Origin: Salinivirga sp964413185
GTDB taxonomy: Bacteria > Bacteroidota > Bacteroidia > Bacteroidales > Salinivirgaceae
Length of the DNA stretch: 6,903 nucleotides
Direction of reading: 5' to 3'
NCBI GenBank assembly: GCA_964413185.1
Contig: CAYPSX010000211.1
Span: 1-6,903, forward strand
Positions 1-5,941 of this stretch are shown here, one piece after another (positions within the stretch are counted from its first letter, which is position 1; every line of letters starts with the position of its first letter). The translations under genes were made by a program, and so were the position numbers. The notes beneath the pieces were generated by a model, which worked only from the letters and a program-made list of their open reading frames with translations, was not told the origin of the DNA and made no database searches.

Positions 1-157
1 TATCGGTAGCGTATCGGTAAACAACAGCGCCGAACACCGTTAGGTGTGGTATATTCTTCTGTGGAATATCCGAAAAGTCAGGGTGCGATTTCGTTGCAAA
101 ATGTAATAAAATTGATGTTTTGAAAACTTCTAACAACAACGCCTCGCGCTCTGACTA
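1..157 (+). repeat. Interspersed repeat, long module (copy 1, cut by window edge)
   Basis: This stretch is nearly identical over about 155 bp to 6366-6524, and its first part also matches 1772-1840. Shared landmarks are 'atcggtagc', a hairpin of the form ACACC-GTTA-GGTGT (34-47), 'tggaatatcc', 'gttgcaaaatgtaataaaat' and a shared end at 'cctcgcgctctgacta'. It carries no credible coding frame. The left part of the module is missing because the window begins inside it. The role is unknown; it behaves like a dispersed non-coding repeat with small palindromes. Confidence 0.85.
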
Positions 158-376
158 ATATCGATCGTGGATGATGATGAGGTGATTTCGTTGATAGCAA
201 CTGTTCTTCGATGATTTATTTCCCGTCGCGGCAGTTTTCAATTCATTTTCGCATACCCGGCCATGAATGACCGGACTGGTGATCGTTTTCAATTTTATGA
301 CCAAAGAGTAGGTGGTAAGAACCACAGAAATGTGTAAATTGCATAAAAAAAAATCAATCACCAAAAAACCGAGCCT
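158..376 (+). other. Leader region upstream of the kinase gene, no gene
   Basis: No gene is supported here. It contains one short palindromic repeat (255-292, listed separately) and a small hairpin, GTGGT-AAGA-ACCAC, at 312-325. An A-rich tract (344-353) lies about 25 bp before the kinase start. I looked for a TTG-N20-TAnnTTTG promoter and found only a poor -7 candidate (335-342, TAAATTGC) with no matching TTG upstream, so I make no promoter call. No phosphate butyryltransferase gene, the usual partner of butyrate kinase, is present in the sequence visible upstream. Confidence 0.5.
255..292 (+). repeat. Short palindromic repeat (ACCCGGCCAT type), copy 1
   Basis: The core is CCCGG, a ten-base loop region, then CCGGA, followed by 'ctggtgatcgttttcaa'. 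The same unit recurs at 1544, 1910, 6574 and 6691. In the other copies the right arm is CCGGG, which pairs fully with the left CCCGG; here the last base is A, so one closing pair is lost. On the − strand the unit reads through as the peptide SPVIHGRV, which explains spurious small ORFs. Confidence 0.8.
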
Positions 377-1471
377 ATGAACTTTAAAACCGAATACTCT
401 ACAGACAACTTAACACTGGTGGTCAACCCCAGGCATCCATTTACCAAAATCGGTATTTACAACAATAAAAAACCTGTTTTTTTGAAAAACATCAACCATT
501 CGGAAGAGGACTTGAAAAAATTTGAATATCCCGAAGACCAGACCGAATACCGCAAAAATGCCGTAATGAAAGAGCTGGAAGAAAATGAAAGTTATGTAGA
601 GAACATTCGGGTGGTGATTGCCCGCGGTGGATTAATCAGGCCGGTAAAATCAGGGGTTTACTTCATTAACGAAAAAGTAAAAAAAGATTTAAAAGACCCG
701 GAACTGGGATCGGATGTGGTGAACCTTGGCGGCCTTGTAGCCGACAGCATTGCTGCAAGCCTGCCCAATGCCAAAGCTTTTATTGCCGATCCGGTAGTGG
801 TAGACGAGTATGAAGATGTAGCCCGCATTACCGGTTTGCCCGAAATTAAACGGCGTTCGATTTTCCATGCACTGAACCAAAAAAATGTAGCGCGCAGATA
901 TGCCAAATCTATTCGCAAAGCATACGAAGATATTAACCTTATTGTAGCACATCTGGGAACAGGAATCACCGTGGGCGCACACAAAAAAGGCCGCGTAATT
1001 GATGCCAACATAGGCTTTGACGGCGACGGACCGTTTTCGCCCATCAGGGCAGGCGGTTTACCCACCGGCGACCTTATCAGGATGTGTTACAGCGGTAAAT
1101 ATTCTGAGGAAGAGATGTTGAAAAGAATAAGCGCTGAAGGCGGACTATACGCACATTTTGGCACATTCAGCGGCATTGATGTAGACAGAAAAGTAAAAAG
1201 CGGCGATGAAAAAGCTGCACTCGTTTTGGAAGCCATGGGTTACCAGGTAGCTAAAACCATCGGTTCAATGTTTGCTGTACTGGCCGGAGAAGCCGATGCC
1301 ATAATCATTACCGGCCCAATGGCCAAAAATGAATGGCTGGTAGAAAAGATTACCGAACGTGTAAAAAAATTCGCAGAAATATCGATCTACCCCGGCTCCG
1401 ACGACATAGAAACACTGGCATTTAAAGCACTGGAGTTGATGGAGGGCGAAGATGAGGTGCTGGAGTACTAA
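377..1471 (+). CDS. Butyrate kinase family protein with altered nucleotide-binding loops
   Basis: This 364-residue ASKHA-fold protein belongs to the butyrate kinase branch of the acetokinase family (typically about 355-360 residues). Canonical members convert butyryl phosphate plus ADP to butyrate plus ATP in the cytoplasm. Conserved blocks are ARGGL (82-86), NLGG (116-119), DPVVVDE (138-144), a long match around SIFHALNQK (161-169), AHLGTG (191-196), GPFSPIRAGGLP (218-229) and TGPMAKN (312-318). R83, D138, H164, H192 and R224, at positions expected to matter in the family, are kept. The phosphate-1 loop, NPGSTSTK in clostridial Buk, is NPRHPFTK (17-24); HxGGG has become HLGTG; and TGGIAYN has become TGPMAKN. 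The ATG at 377 is the only methionine start ahead of the first strand. A terminator follows at once and no ptb is adjacent, so it looks monocistronic or last in its operon. Family is certain; kinase activity is doubtful. I withhold the symbol buk because this may be a divergent paralogue. Confidence 0.93.
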   Translation: MNFKTEYSTDNLTLVVNPRHPFTKIGIYNNKKPVFLKNINHSEEDLKKFEYPEDQTEYRKNAVMKELEENESYVENIRVVIARGGLIRPVKSGVYFINEKVKKDLKDPELGSDVVNLGGLVADSIAASLPNAKAFIADPVVVDEYEDVARITGLPEIKRRSIFHALNQKNVARRYAKSIRKAYEDINLIVAHLGTGITVGAHKKGRVIDANIGFDGDGPFSPIRAGGLPTGDLIRMCYSGKYSEEEMLKRISAEGGLYAHFGTFSGIDVDRKVKSGDEKAALVLEAMGYQVAKTIGSMFAVLAGEADAIIITGPMAKNEWLVEKITERVKKFAEISIYPGSDDIETLAFKALELMEGEDEVLEY

Positions 1472-1504
1472 CTGCTCACAAATAAATTCGATTTTGGAAA
1501 TACC

Positions 1505-1533
1505 AAGGCGGGATTTGTGTTCCGTCTTTTTTT
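1505..1533 (+). terminator. Rho-independent terminator of the kinase gene
   Basis: Stem GGCGGGA (1507-1513) pairs with TTCCGTC (1520-1526), with two G·U pairs in RNA, around a six-base loop (TTTGTG). It is extended by A1505-A1506 pairing with T1527-T1528 and followed by seven T residues (1527-1533). It begins 33 bp after the stop codon, which fits termination of the kinase transcript. Confidence 0.75.
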
Positions 1534-1543
1534 CGGGATCTTT

Positions 1544-1590
1544 ACCCGGCCATAAATGACCGGGCTAGTGATCGTTTCCAATGTTGATTT
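1544..1590 (+). repeat. Short palindromic repeat (ACCCGGCCAT type), copy 2
   Basis: Arms CCCGG and CCGGG flank a ten-base loop with 'cataaatga', followed by 'ctagtgatcgtttccaatgt'. It is almost identical to the copy at 6692-6740, including the downstream tail 'gttgatttt'. It is followed by a short imperfect tandem (GATATTG twice, around 1592-1606). Confidence 0.8.
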
Positions 1591-1725
1591 TAGATATTGG
1601 ATATTGGATGATAGATCGTGAATTTTTCTTATTCGTTTCATTCCGCCGATGACGACCTTACATCGCTGATTCCTGTTCCGGCGCGGCGATTTCCGTTTCT
1701 CTTAAACCGTTGCAACCAATATATC
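1591..1725. other. Intergenic stretch with no recognisable feature
   Basis: Apart from the short GATATTG tandem at its start I see no gene, RNA or promoter here. The + frame through 1618-1977 is open, but it runs across three separate repeat modules and its composition is that of the repeats, so I do not treat it as coding. Confidence 0.5.
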
Positions 1726-1840
1726 ATCCCTCCGGGATTTTTTTTTATTAAATTTAACGCCGTTAGGCGTGAAATATCGGTAGCGTTTCGGCAAGCCACA
1801 GCGCTGAACGCCGTTAGGCGTGGCATATTCTTATATTGTA
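1726..1840 (+). repeat. Interspersed repeat, long module (copy 2, truncated on the right)
   Basis: It starts with a small hairpin ATCCC-TCC-GGGAT followed by a run of T (1738-1746), which could also act as a weak + strand terminator. It continues with hairpins ACGCC-GTTA-GGCGT at 1757-1770 and 1808-1821, 'atcggtagc' and 'tggcatattctta'. It matches 6320-6425 and the start of the window. Sequence similarity stops near 1840, so this copy lacks the 'ttgcaaaatgtaataaaatt' half seen in the other two. Confidence 0.82.
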
Positions 1841-1876
1841 GCGATAAATTAATCTGCATTTCCTGTTGCGATGATT

Positions 1877-1945
1877 GGGCTAAAGCCCGCGAACCTTACG
1901 GAACCTTTTACCCGACCATGAATGACCGGGCTGGTGATTTTTTCA
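1877..1945 (+). repeat. Composite palindromic repeat (GGGCT-AA-AGCCC plus ACCCG unit)
   Basis: A tight palindrome GGGCT-AA-AGCCC (1877-1888) is followed by 'gcgaacct', 'cggaac' and then the CCCG..CCGGG unit (1911-1930) with 'ctggtgatt'. The same combination, in the same order and spacing, occurs twice at 6543-6720. The left arm reads CCCGA here instead of CCCGG, so one stem pair is weakened. Confidence 0.8.
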
Positions 1946-2034
1946 GGTTCAAGTGTCTATCTGAGCATGGTGCATGATTGTGAAATTTCCCGCGATCAGG
2001 AATGAAAGCGGCAATGAGATAATTGCAACCCAAA
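1946..2034. other. Junction between repeat cluster and toxin-antitoxin operon
   Basis: This is unique-looking sequence without a gene. It separates the last repeat module from the 3' end of the antitoxin gene and may hold the left boundary of the AT-rich defence block, but I see no target-site duplication or attachment sequence in it. Confidence 0.4.
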
Positions 2035-2053
2035 TTGAGCGATTCTCGCTCAA
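2035..2053 (-). terminator. Hairpin overlapping the antitoxin stop codon, possible weak terminator
   Basis: On the − strand TTGAGCG (2053-2047) and CGCTCAA (2041-2035) form a perfect 7-bp stem around a five-base loop. The TGA stop codon of the antitoxin (2052-2050) lies in the left arm. Only a short T stretch follows, so intrinsic termination would be weak; the hairpin could instead protect the 3' end of the transcript. Confidence 0.35.
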
Positions 2054-3054
2054 ACTTGATTTAGCTCAAAACTATACGTGTAATCAATTAGTTTTTTTTC
2101 TTCATTATTCTCCAACCAGGCTTTTTCTTTATGACTGATATCAATAATTTCATCTGTTGATGTTTTTTCAAATCGCATGGCGACTTCAGATAAGATATTC
2201 AGTTCAAACTCCGAAAACAGTTCTTTATTAAATTTCTTATGGGCCGTGGGCTTAAATTGCTCTCCGGTTCCCCCATTGATAAAGTTGGTAAATTGAATCT
2301 CGATGTCTTCTTTATTGGCTAAATATTCGAAAATACTATTGAAATTATTGGGCACCGGCCCCATCGGGATGGCACGATACTGTACGCCGCTCATGGAAAA
2401 TCCTGTTCTTTTATGCATCAAAAAATCAGCATAAAACAACAATTTATTTAACTTCGTTTTCCACGGTTGCAGTTGTTCGGTGAAAAATACGACCATCTCA
2501 GTAAACTTTTGAAAATTCGGTTTCTTGTAACCAGTGAAAGAAGTAGGTAAGCCTGAACTGAAAAAATAATGCTCTAAATGCCTCTCTAGTTTGTTCGCTT
2601 TCCGCGCTTCCAATTGTTTTTTAATGTTTTTATGGATTTTCTCAATTGCCTTTGTTTCTAATGTTGAGCTTAAATCAACCAGCTTTTTAAACTCATGAGG
2701 ATCATCCACAAGCTGAATCAACCGGGCATTGGATTGACTGGGAACCTCGCCACTTTCATATTGACGGTAACTATTGACACCGAAGCCCAATATCTCTGAC
2801 ATTTTTGAGGCTGAAACTTCATATTTATTACGGATAGCCATAATTTGCTCAGGAAATGGTATGCGATATTTTACCCTGTATTGGTTTACGAGTTGATTAT
2901 AATTCAAATTGGCCAATGCATCATCCTCGAATTGCTCCCCGGTATCTTCACATCTGTATGCATGAAAAAGCACATCAAATGAATCTTTACGAAAATTCAT
3001 TGATCGCCATTCTTTTACAATTTTCATTTCCTTTCCGGTAAATGGACTCTTCAT
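2050..3054 (-). CDS. MqsA-like antitoxin with C-terminal Panacea (SocA/DUF4065) domain
   Basis: This is a 334-residue three-part protein. Residues 1-45 follow the layout of the MqsA zinc-binding head, but the cysteines are mostly gone: the MKCPVC-like start is MKSPFTG and the second pair is C35-E-D-T, so only one ligand remains. Residues 66-118 are an XRE-type helix-turn-helix (IPFPEQIMAIRNKY, then SASKMSEILGFGVNSYRQYESGE, 81-103) that closely follows the MqsA pattern GxGVNxxxRYExG. Residues 130-160 are charged and probably helical. Residues 200-325 match the Panacea domain: KLLFYADF (204-211), YRAIPMGPVP (226-235) and a C-terminal ISHKEKAW (306-313). Panacea domains neutralise many unrelated toxins by direct contact. 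The start is 4 bp after the toxin stop codon, so the two genes are co-transcribed and probably translationally coupled. Predicted role: bind and neutralise the toxin and repress the operon at the palindrome at 3450-3473. Confidence 0.88.
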   Translation of the reverse strand: MKSPFTGKEMKIVKEWRSMNFRKDSFDVLFHAYRCEDTGEQFEDDALANLNYNQLVNQYRVKYRIPFPEQIMAIRNKYEVSASKMSEILGFGVNSYRQYESGEVPSQSNARLIQLVDDPHEFKKLVDLSSTLETKAIEKIHKNIKKQLEARKANKLERHLEHYFFSSGLPTSFTGYKKPNFQKFTEMVVFFTEQLQPWKTKLNKLLFYADFLMHKRTGFSMSGVQYRAIPMGPVPNNFNSIFEYLANKEDIEIQFTNFINGGTGEQFKPTAHKKFNKELFSEFELNILSEVAMRFEKTSTDEIIDISHKEKAWLENNEEKKLIDYTYSFELNQV

Positions 3055-3058
3055 TGCT

Positions 3059-3409
3059 TCATTTTTTAAATGGATAACTCATGGGATGTTCTGCAATATG
3101 GAAAGAGATGCATACAGCCTGATTATTTTCAATTCCCATACTAACTTTTATGTAAACCTCTTGTTGCTTAACAATTTTGCCAAAGACCCACATGGGTAAT
3201 ATGCCATGCATTTTTTCTGGTAATGGACCTTCGGCGTAATCTTCAACCTTCAAAGATTTTACAATCTCTTTGCGCTGATTTGGTGAAATTTCCAAATCAT
3301 GTAAAGTCTGCTGATTCTTTCCCCTGTCATCACGAAATAATATGCCGAAAAAATCAATTTTAAAACTCAGATCGTATAAATATTCCTCAACTTGTTTTTT
3401 AGATACCAT
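3059..3409 (-). CDS. MqsR-family mRNA-cleaving toxin
   Basis: This 116-residue protein is the first gene of a two-gene operon. Its C-terminal half fits the MqsR/RelE-like RNase fold: EDYAEGP (56-62), MWVFGK (73-78), EVYIKVSMG (84-92) and VCISFHIAEHPM (99-110). These line up with the E. coli MqsR segments around SDFYK, IWQDVY, QVYLKI and LIVSFK; Y86 corresponds to Y81 there, and H104 sits where K96 is. E. coli MqsR is a ribosome-independent RNase cutting at GCU; cleavage specificity here is unknown. The family is usually about 100 residues, so this one carries roughly 20 extra at the N-terminus, including FFGILFRDDRGKN (20-32), a segment I regard as characteristic of the Bacteroidota branch. 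Toxin-before-antitoxin order is as in mqsRA and opposite to most toxin-antitoxin operons. Assignment rests on motif memory and context; an inactive homologue cannot be excluded. Confidence 0.78.
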   Translation of the reverse strand: MVSKKQVEEYLYDLSFKIDFFGILFRDDRGKNQQTLHDLEISPNQRKEIVKSLKVEDYAEGPLPEKMHGILPMWVFGKIVKQQEVYIKVSMGIENNQAVCISFHIAEHPMSYPFKK

Positions 3410-3426
3410 ACATTACATTATCGTGG

Positions 3427-3457
3427 TAAAGATACAACAATTGATTGAGATATTCAA
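3427..3457 (-). promoter_or_regulatory. Promoter of the toxin-antitoxin operon
   Basis: Read on the − strand there is TTG (3457-3455), a 20-bp spacer, and TATCTTTA (3434-3427). This closely fits the Bacteroidota housekeeping promoter (TTG, about 20 bp, TAnnTTTG), missing only the last base. Transcription would start roughly 10 bases before the toxin ATG at 3409, giving a very short leader. The TTG lies inside the palindrome at 3450-3473. Confidence 0.65.
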
Positions 3458-3473
3458 CTTTAAAGTTTGATAT
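3450..3473. promoter_or_regulatory. 24-bp palindromic operator, probable antitoxin binding site
   Basis: The centre AACTTTAAAGTT (3456-3467) is a perfect 12-bp palindrome. The outer four bases ATAT on each side also match, so 20 of 24 positions are symmetric about 3461/3462; only the two positions between core and ends mismatch on each side. It covers the -33 TTG of the toxin promoter, so a bound dimer would block RNA polymerase. E. coli MqsA recognises AACCT-spacer-AGGTT, and the arms here (AACTT, AAGTT) are of the same form. I infer autoregulation by the antitoxin HTH. Confidence 0.65.
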
Positions 3474-3491
3474 ATTGGGATTTTATGGGAA

Positions 3492-3740
3492 ATGGCTACT
3501 TTAAAATACAAGCCTAAAAAACTCCAAAAAAATAGTGATTTTGTTCTATTTGCAGATGTAAAATCCCTTGAATCTGATTTTCGTAAAAATGTTATTTATA
3601 TCATTAAGAATTATGCTTTTGACTTTGATCTAATATTATTTTTAGCAAGTTTTAAAATAAAAATCAATTCTACACCACTTTCAAAAATGATGTTATTTTA
3701 TATGCTAATAAATTGTAAATCCATAAGCCCTAAATATTGA
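3492..3740 (+). CDS. Small AT-rich ORF, doubtful or remnant gene
   Basis: This is an 82-residue frame divergent from the toxin operon and convergent with the nuclease-helicase gene (51 bp between stops). It has a basic N-terminus (KYKPKKLQK, 5-13), a hydrophobic helix-like part (DFDLILFLASFKIKI, 44-58) and ends in NCKSISPKY. A GGGA lies two bases before the ATG, and a weak TATATTGG lies about 20 bp upstream, but there is no well-placed TTG. I recognise no domain. The abrupt end could mean the surviving N-terminus of a longer gene such as a transposase, but that is a guess. It is the only long open frame in this 380-bp gap, whose AT richness makes chance ORFs less likely to be protected by codon content alone. 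Confidence 0.3.
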   Translation: MATLKYKPKKLQKNSDFVLFADVKSLESDFRKNVIYIIKNYAFDFDLILFLASFKIKINSTPLSKMMLFYMLINCKSISPKY

Positions 3741-3791
3741 TAAATTAAGATATGTAAAAATGACAACCATTGTTAAAAAAATAGAGACAAT

Positions 3792-5768
3792 TTATATCAC
3801 AGGTATACCTAAACTCTTTATGTATTTGAAGGTTGGATCGTAATAATCAGGGTTTCGTGTGTGATCAGCTGGATTCCCTTCTGGAATAACTAGCACCATT
3901 CCTTGCCTTGCTCTGGTCAATAATACCCTGTAGGCGTTTATCAAATATTTTTTTCTATCTTCCTTAAGGATGTTTTGCCATTTAGACCCCACAAAAGAAA
4001 AAGTTTTCCAACCATCTTTTGAGTATCTTAAATCTCCATCCCAAGTAATGCAGGCCCAATCTAACTCAAGGCCTTGAACATGAAATTCAGTAGCTACATC
4101 CTCTAAGTAAAATGAGGATCTTACATCTTCTTTATCATTTAAAAACCAGTAAACTGGATTCATAGGAGATTTTACATCAATAGCAAATGGTTTTAACCTC
4201 TGTGCCTGTGACGATACAACAATACCATACCTTTCACTACCTCTTGCTTTTTGCTTAAGCCATTCTTTAGCCTTTTTTAAGTTTCTTGTAAGGACAATAG
4301 GATATTTATCTTTTAGTTTTAAATAGACTTCTATAGCTTTTTCTTGATTCATATCTAGCAAATGTTTAACAAAGAGGGATAAATTTTCTGCTCTAAATGA
4401 GCGCATTGAAACCCCAAGATGCAAATCAGAATCTAAACTTACATTAGTCCTCAGTTGTAATTCTGATATTATGCCAGAAGCAGAATATTCAGATTCAGTA
4501 AGATTAGGTGAAATAAAAACATCCCAATATGAAAAGCGATTCTTGATTGCGCTCAACCATTCAGAAATACCAGCCTCACCTGTATTTATTTCTTGGCCTC
4601 CTCCAACTAAGCAGACTATAACTGCCCAATCTTTATGGCGATCAAGACACGATATAAGAAACTCGGGTTCTGAATACTCAAAGTTATGTTGACCTTTTTT
4701 TTGCCTCATGAATTTTACTGTTTGTTCTCTATTCCAAGCTCTTTGAGCTTCATCAAATATCGCTACATGATCATAAGGTGGATTAGGATCAACTAGGTAT
4801 GCATCTCGATAATGGTGAATGTTTTGGACAAAAGTTTTTACGCTTGCTTTAGCCTTTCCTTTTGTCAGCTTAATTCCATTAGCCTTTTCATTTTTTATTT
4901 TATCCCTTGCTAAAGCCTCTTGAAGTATCGCCACCAAAGGTCCATTACCTGATAAGTATACACTTGCGTTTCCATTTATTTCATCAAGATGTGAAGTAGC
5001 CACTTTTAGACCGACCAATGTTTTACCAGCCCCAGGAACTCCAGTAACAAAACAAATTATTTTTCTTTTTTCCAACTTTGCTGTTGCTATTATTTTTGAT
5101 ATTACGGATGTAGTTTTGGTTAAATTTTTTGCTTCAGCATCGCTTCTGGTTATTTCATCTACGGTATGGCTATGGTAAAGAGTTAATGCTGCTTCAACAA
5201 TTGTTGGAGTTGGATAGTAGCGCCCCTTGGCAAAATGATCTGGATGTAAATCTTGAGCATCACCAAAAAAATCTATCGTACGACCAATAACGGCACGAAA
5301 CTCGCCTTTATTAACTTTTATTGGTAATGATAAATTATCTTTATGGGACGTTGTTAATATCTCCCCTGATGAATATTTGGCTTCAGTCGCAACCAAAACT
5401 GGAACTAAAAAAGCTTTATGGCTTGGTTCGTGAAAATTTTTGAGGTCTAATGCATAATCCCATACTTGCTCTAAGTTTGAGCGGTAGTAATTTTGCTCTC
5501 CTACTTTAAATTCAATAACAAATACAACACTCTGAATTATTGCTAGAACATCAACCCTCTTTCCCATTCGTGGTATTGAGAATTCAAAAAATATAGTTCC
5601 TTCAAAATTCCAAAAAGCTTCTCTCAAGATTGATATTTGAACCTCCCATGACTTATTCTGGGCCAATGTTGAATCAAATTGATTGGCTAAAGTAATTTCT
5701 CCAATAACCTCTTCAGTAGTTTTTCCAATGAAAGATTGAATACTATCTTTATAATAATAATTCAGCAT
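3792..5768 (-). CDS. PD-(D/E)XK nuclease / DUF2075 (Schlafen-type) helicase
   Basis: This 658-residue fusion has two domains. Residues about 20-130 form a RecB-like PD-(D/E)XK nuclease: D73 in KRVDVLAI, E86-x-K88 in VIEFK, and Q101-x-x-x-Y105 in EQVWDY, the last being typical of the RecB group. Residues about 235-635 are a DUF2075 superfamily 1 helicase domain: Walker A GVPGAGKT (243-250), Walker B/motif II IFDEAQRAW (337-345), motif III VGGGQEINTG (388-397), motif IV SMRSFRAE (454-461), motif V EFHVQGLELD (561-570) and motif VI YRVLLTRARQGM (613-624). All key residues look intact, so I predict an active ATP-driven nuclease-helicase acting on nucleic acid in the cytoplasm. DUF2075 proteins recur in restriction and phage-defence loci, and the remains of a vsr locus directly upstream on the same strand support that. 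It starts at MLNYYYKD; direct repeats just upstream may control it. Substrate and trigger are unknown. Confidence 0.85.
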   Translation of the reverse strand: MLNYYYKDSIQSFIGKTTEEVIGEITLANQFDSTLAQNKSWEVQISILREAFWNFEGTIFFEFSIPRMGKRVDVLAIIQSVVFVIEFKVGEQNYYRSNLEQVWDYALDLKNFHEPSHKAFLVPVLVATEAKYSSGEILTTSHKDNLSLPIKVNKGEFRAVIGRTIDFFGDAQDLHPDHFAKGRYYPTPTIVEAALTLYHSHTVDEITRSDAEAKNLTKTTSVISKIIATAKLEKRKIICFVTGVPGAGKTLVGLKVATSHLDEINGNASVYLSGNGPLVAILQEALARDKIKNEKANGIKLTKGKAKASVKTFVQNIHHYRDAYLVDPNPPYDHVAIFDEAQRAWNREQTVKFMRQKKGQHNFEYSEPEFLISCLDRHKDWAVIVCLVGGGQEINTGEAGISEWLSAIKNRFSYWDVFISPNLTESEYSASGIISELQLRTNVSLDSDLHLGVSMRSFRAENLSLFVKHLLDMNQEKAIEVYLKLKDKYPIVLTRNLKKAKEWLKQKARGSERYGIVVSSQAQRLKPFAIDVKSPMNPVYWFLNDKEDVRSSFYLEDVATEFHVQGLELDWACITWDGDLRYSKDGWKTFSFVGSKWQNILKEDRKKYLINAYRVLLTRARQGMVLVIPEGNPADHTRNPDYYDPTFKYIKSLGIPVI

Positions 5769-5778
5769 GTAAGTTTAC

Positions 5779-5810
5779 CTTAATTACAGCGATTTAAGCT
5801 CTTAATTACA
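5779..5810 (-). promoter_or_regulatory. Paired direct repeat upstream of the nuclease-helicase gene
   Basis: On the − strand TGTAATTAAG occurs twice (5810-5801 and 5788-5779), 22 bp apart centre to centre, or about two helical turns. Between and overlapping them is TTAAG-CT-CTTAA (5794-5805, + strand reading). The block ends 10 bp before the ATG at 5768. Two same-face repeats at this spacing suggest a binding site for a regulator, but no regulator for it is identifiable. Confidence 0.4.
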
Positions 5811-5830
5811 CTCATTTATCTTGCCCGCCA

Positions 5831-5941
5831 CTATTTAATAACTCTTGGTCTTAGTTTATCTCCATTTTTGTTTATAAAGGTTAAAATTAATTCTTTAGCT
5901 ACAATATTTCTTGAGATGCCGTTATAACTTGACCACCAAAT
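5831..5941 (-). pseudogene. Orphan C-terminal coding remnant, perhaps a restriction gene
   Basis: In the frame shifted from vsr there is an open stretch of 36 codons ending in TAG (5833-5831). It reads IWWSSYNGISRN, then IVAKELILTFINKNGD, then KLRPRVIK. It has the balanced composition of a real protein tail (WW, aromatic and glycine residues, then a basic end) rather than random frame noise, and no start codon of its own. It begins exactly where similarity of the other frame to Vsr ends. I infer the 3' end of a deleted gene of the same locus, plausibly the restriction endonuclease or methyltransferase, but I cannot assign the family. Confidence 0.5.

Noticed and set aside
155..364. 69-codon − strand frame containing ITSPVIHGRV
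   Set aside because: The peptide comes from the palindromic repeat at 255-292; the same peptide appears in the other repeat clusters, and the rest has no protein-like pattern.
1..376. Phosphate butyryltransferase gene upstream of the kinase
   Set aside because: No coding frame of that kind is visible; the region is repeat and leader sequence.
658..1065. Two overlapping − strand frames (135 and 97 codons) inside the kinase gene
   Set aside because: They are antisense shadows of a strongly conserved coding sequence and have no recognisable motifs or promoter.
1726..1746. Strong terminator from ATCCC-TCC-GGGAT plus T run
   Set aside because: The stem is only 5 bp with a three-base loop and belongs to the repeat module; the better terminator at 1505-1533 already serves the kinase gene, so I mention it only within the repeat.
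1638..1859. 73-codon − strand frame
   Set aside because: It is antisense to the same repeat cluster; its sequence is explained by the repeats.
1618..1977. 119-codon + strand frame
   Set aside because: It spans a featureless spacer and three repeat modules; the FNAVRRGI-like words repeat because the hairpin module repeats. No start signal was found.
2856..3041. 61-codon + strand frame
   Set aside because: It lies wholly inside the antitoxin gene on the opposite strand.
4471..4692. 73-codon + strand frame
   Set aside because: It lies inside the helicase domain, opposite conserved motif III; no independent support.
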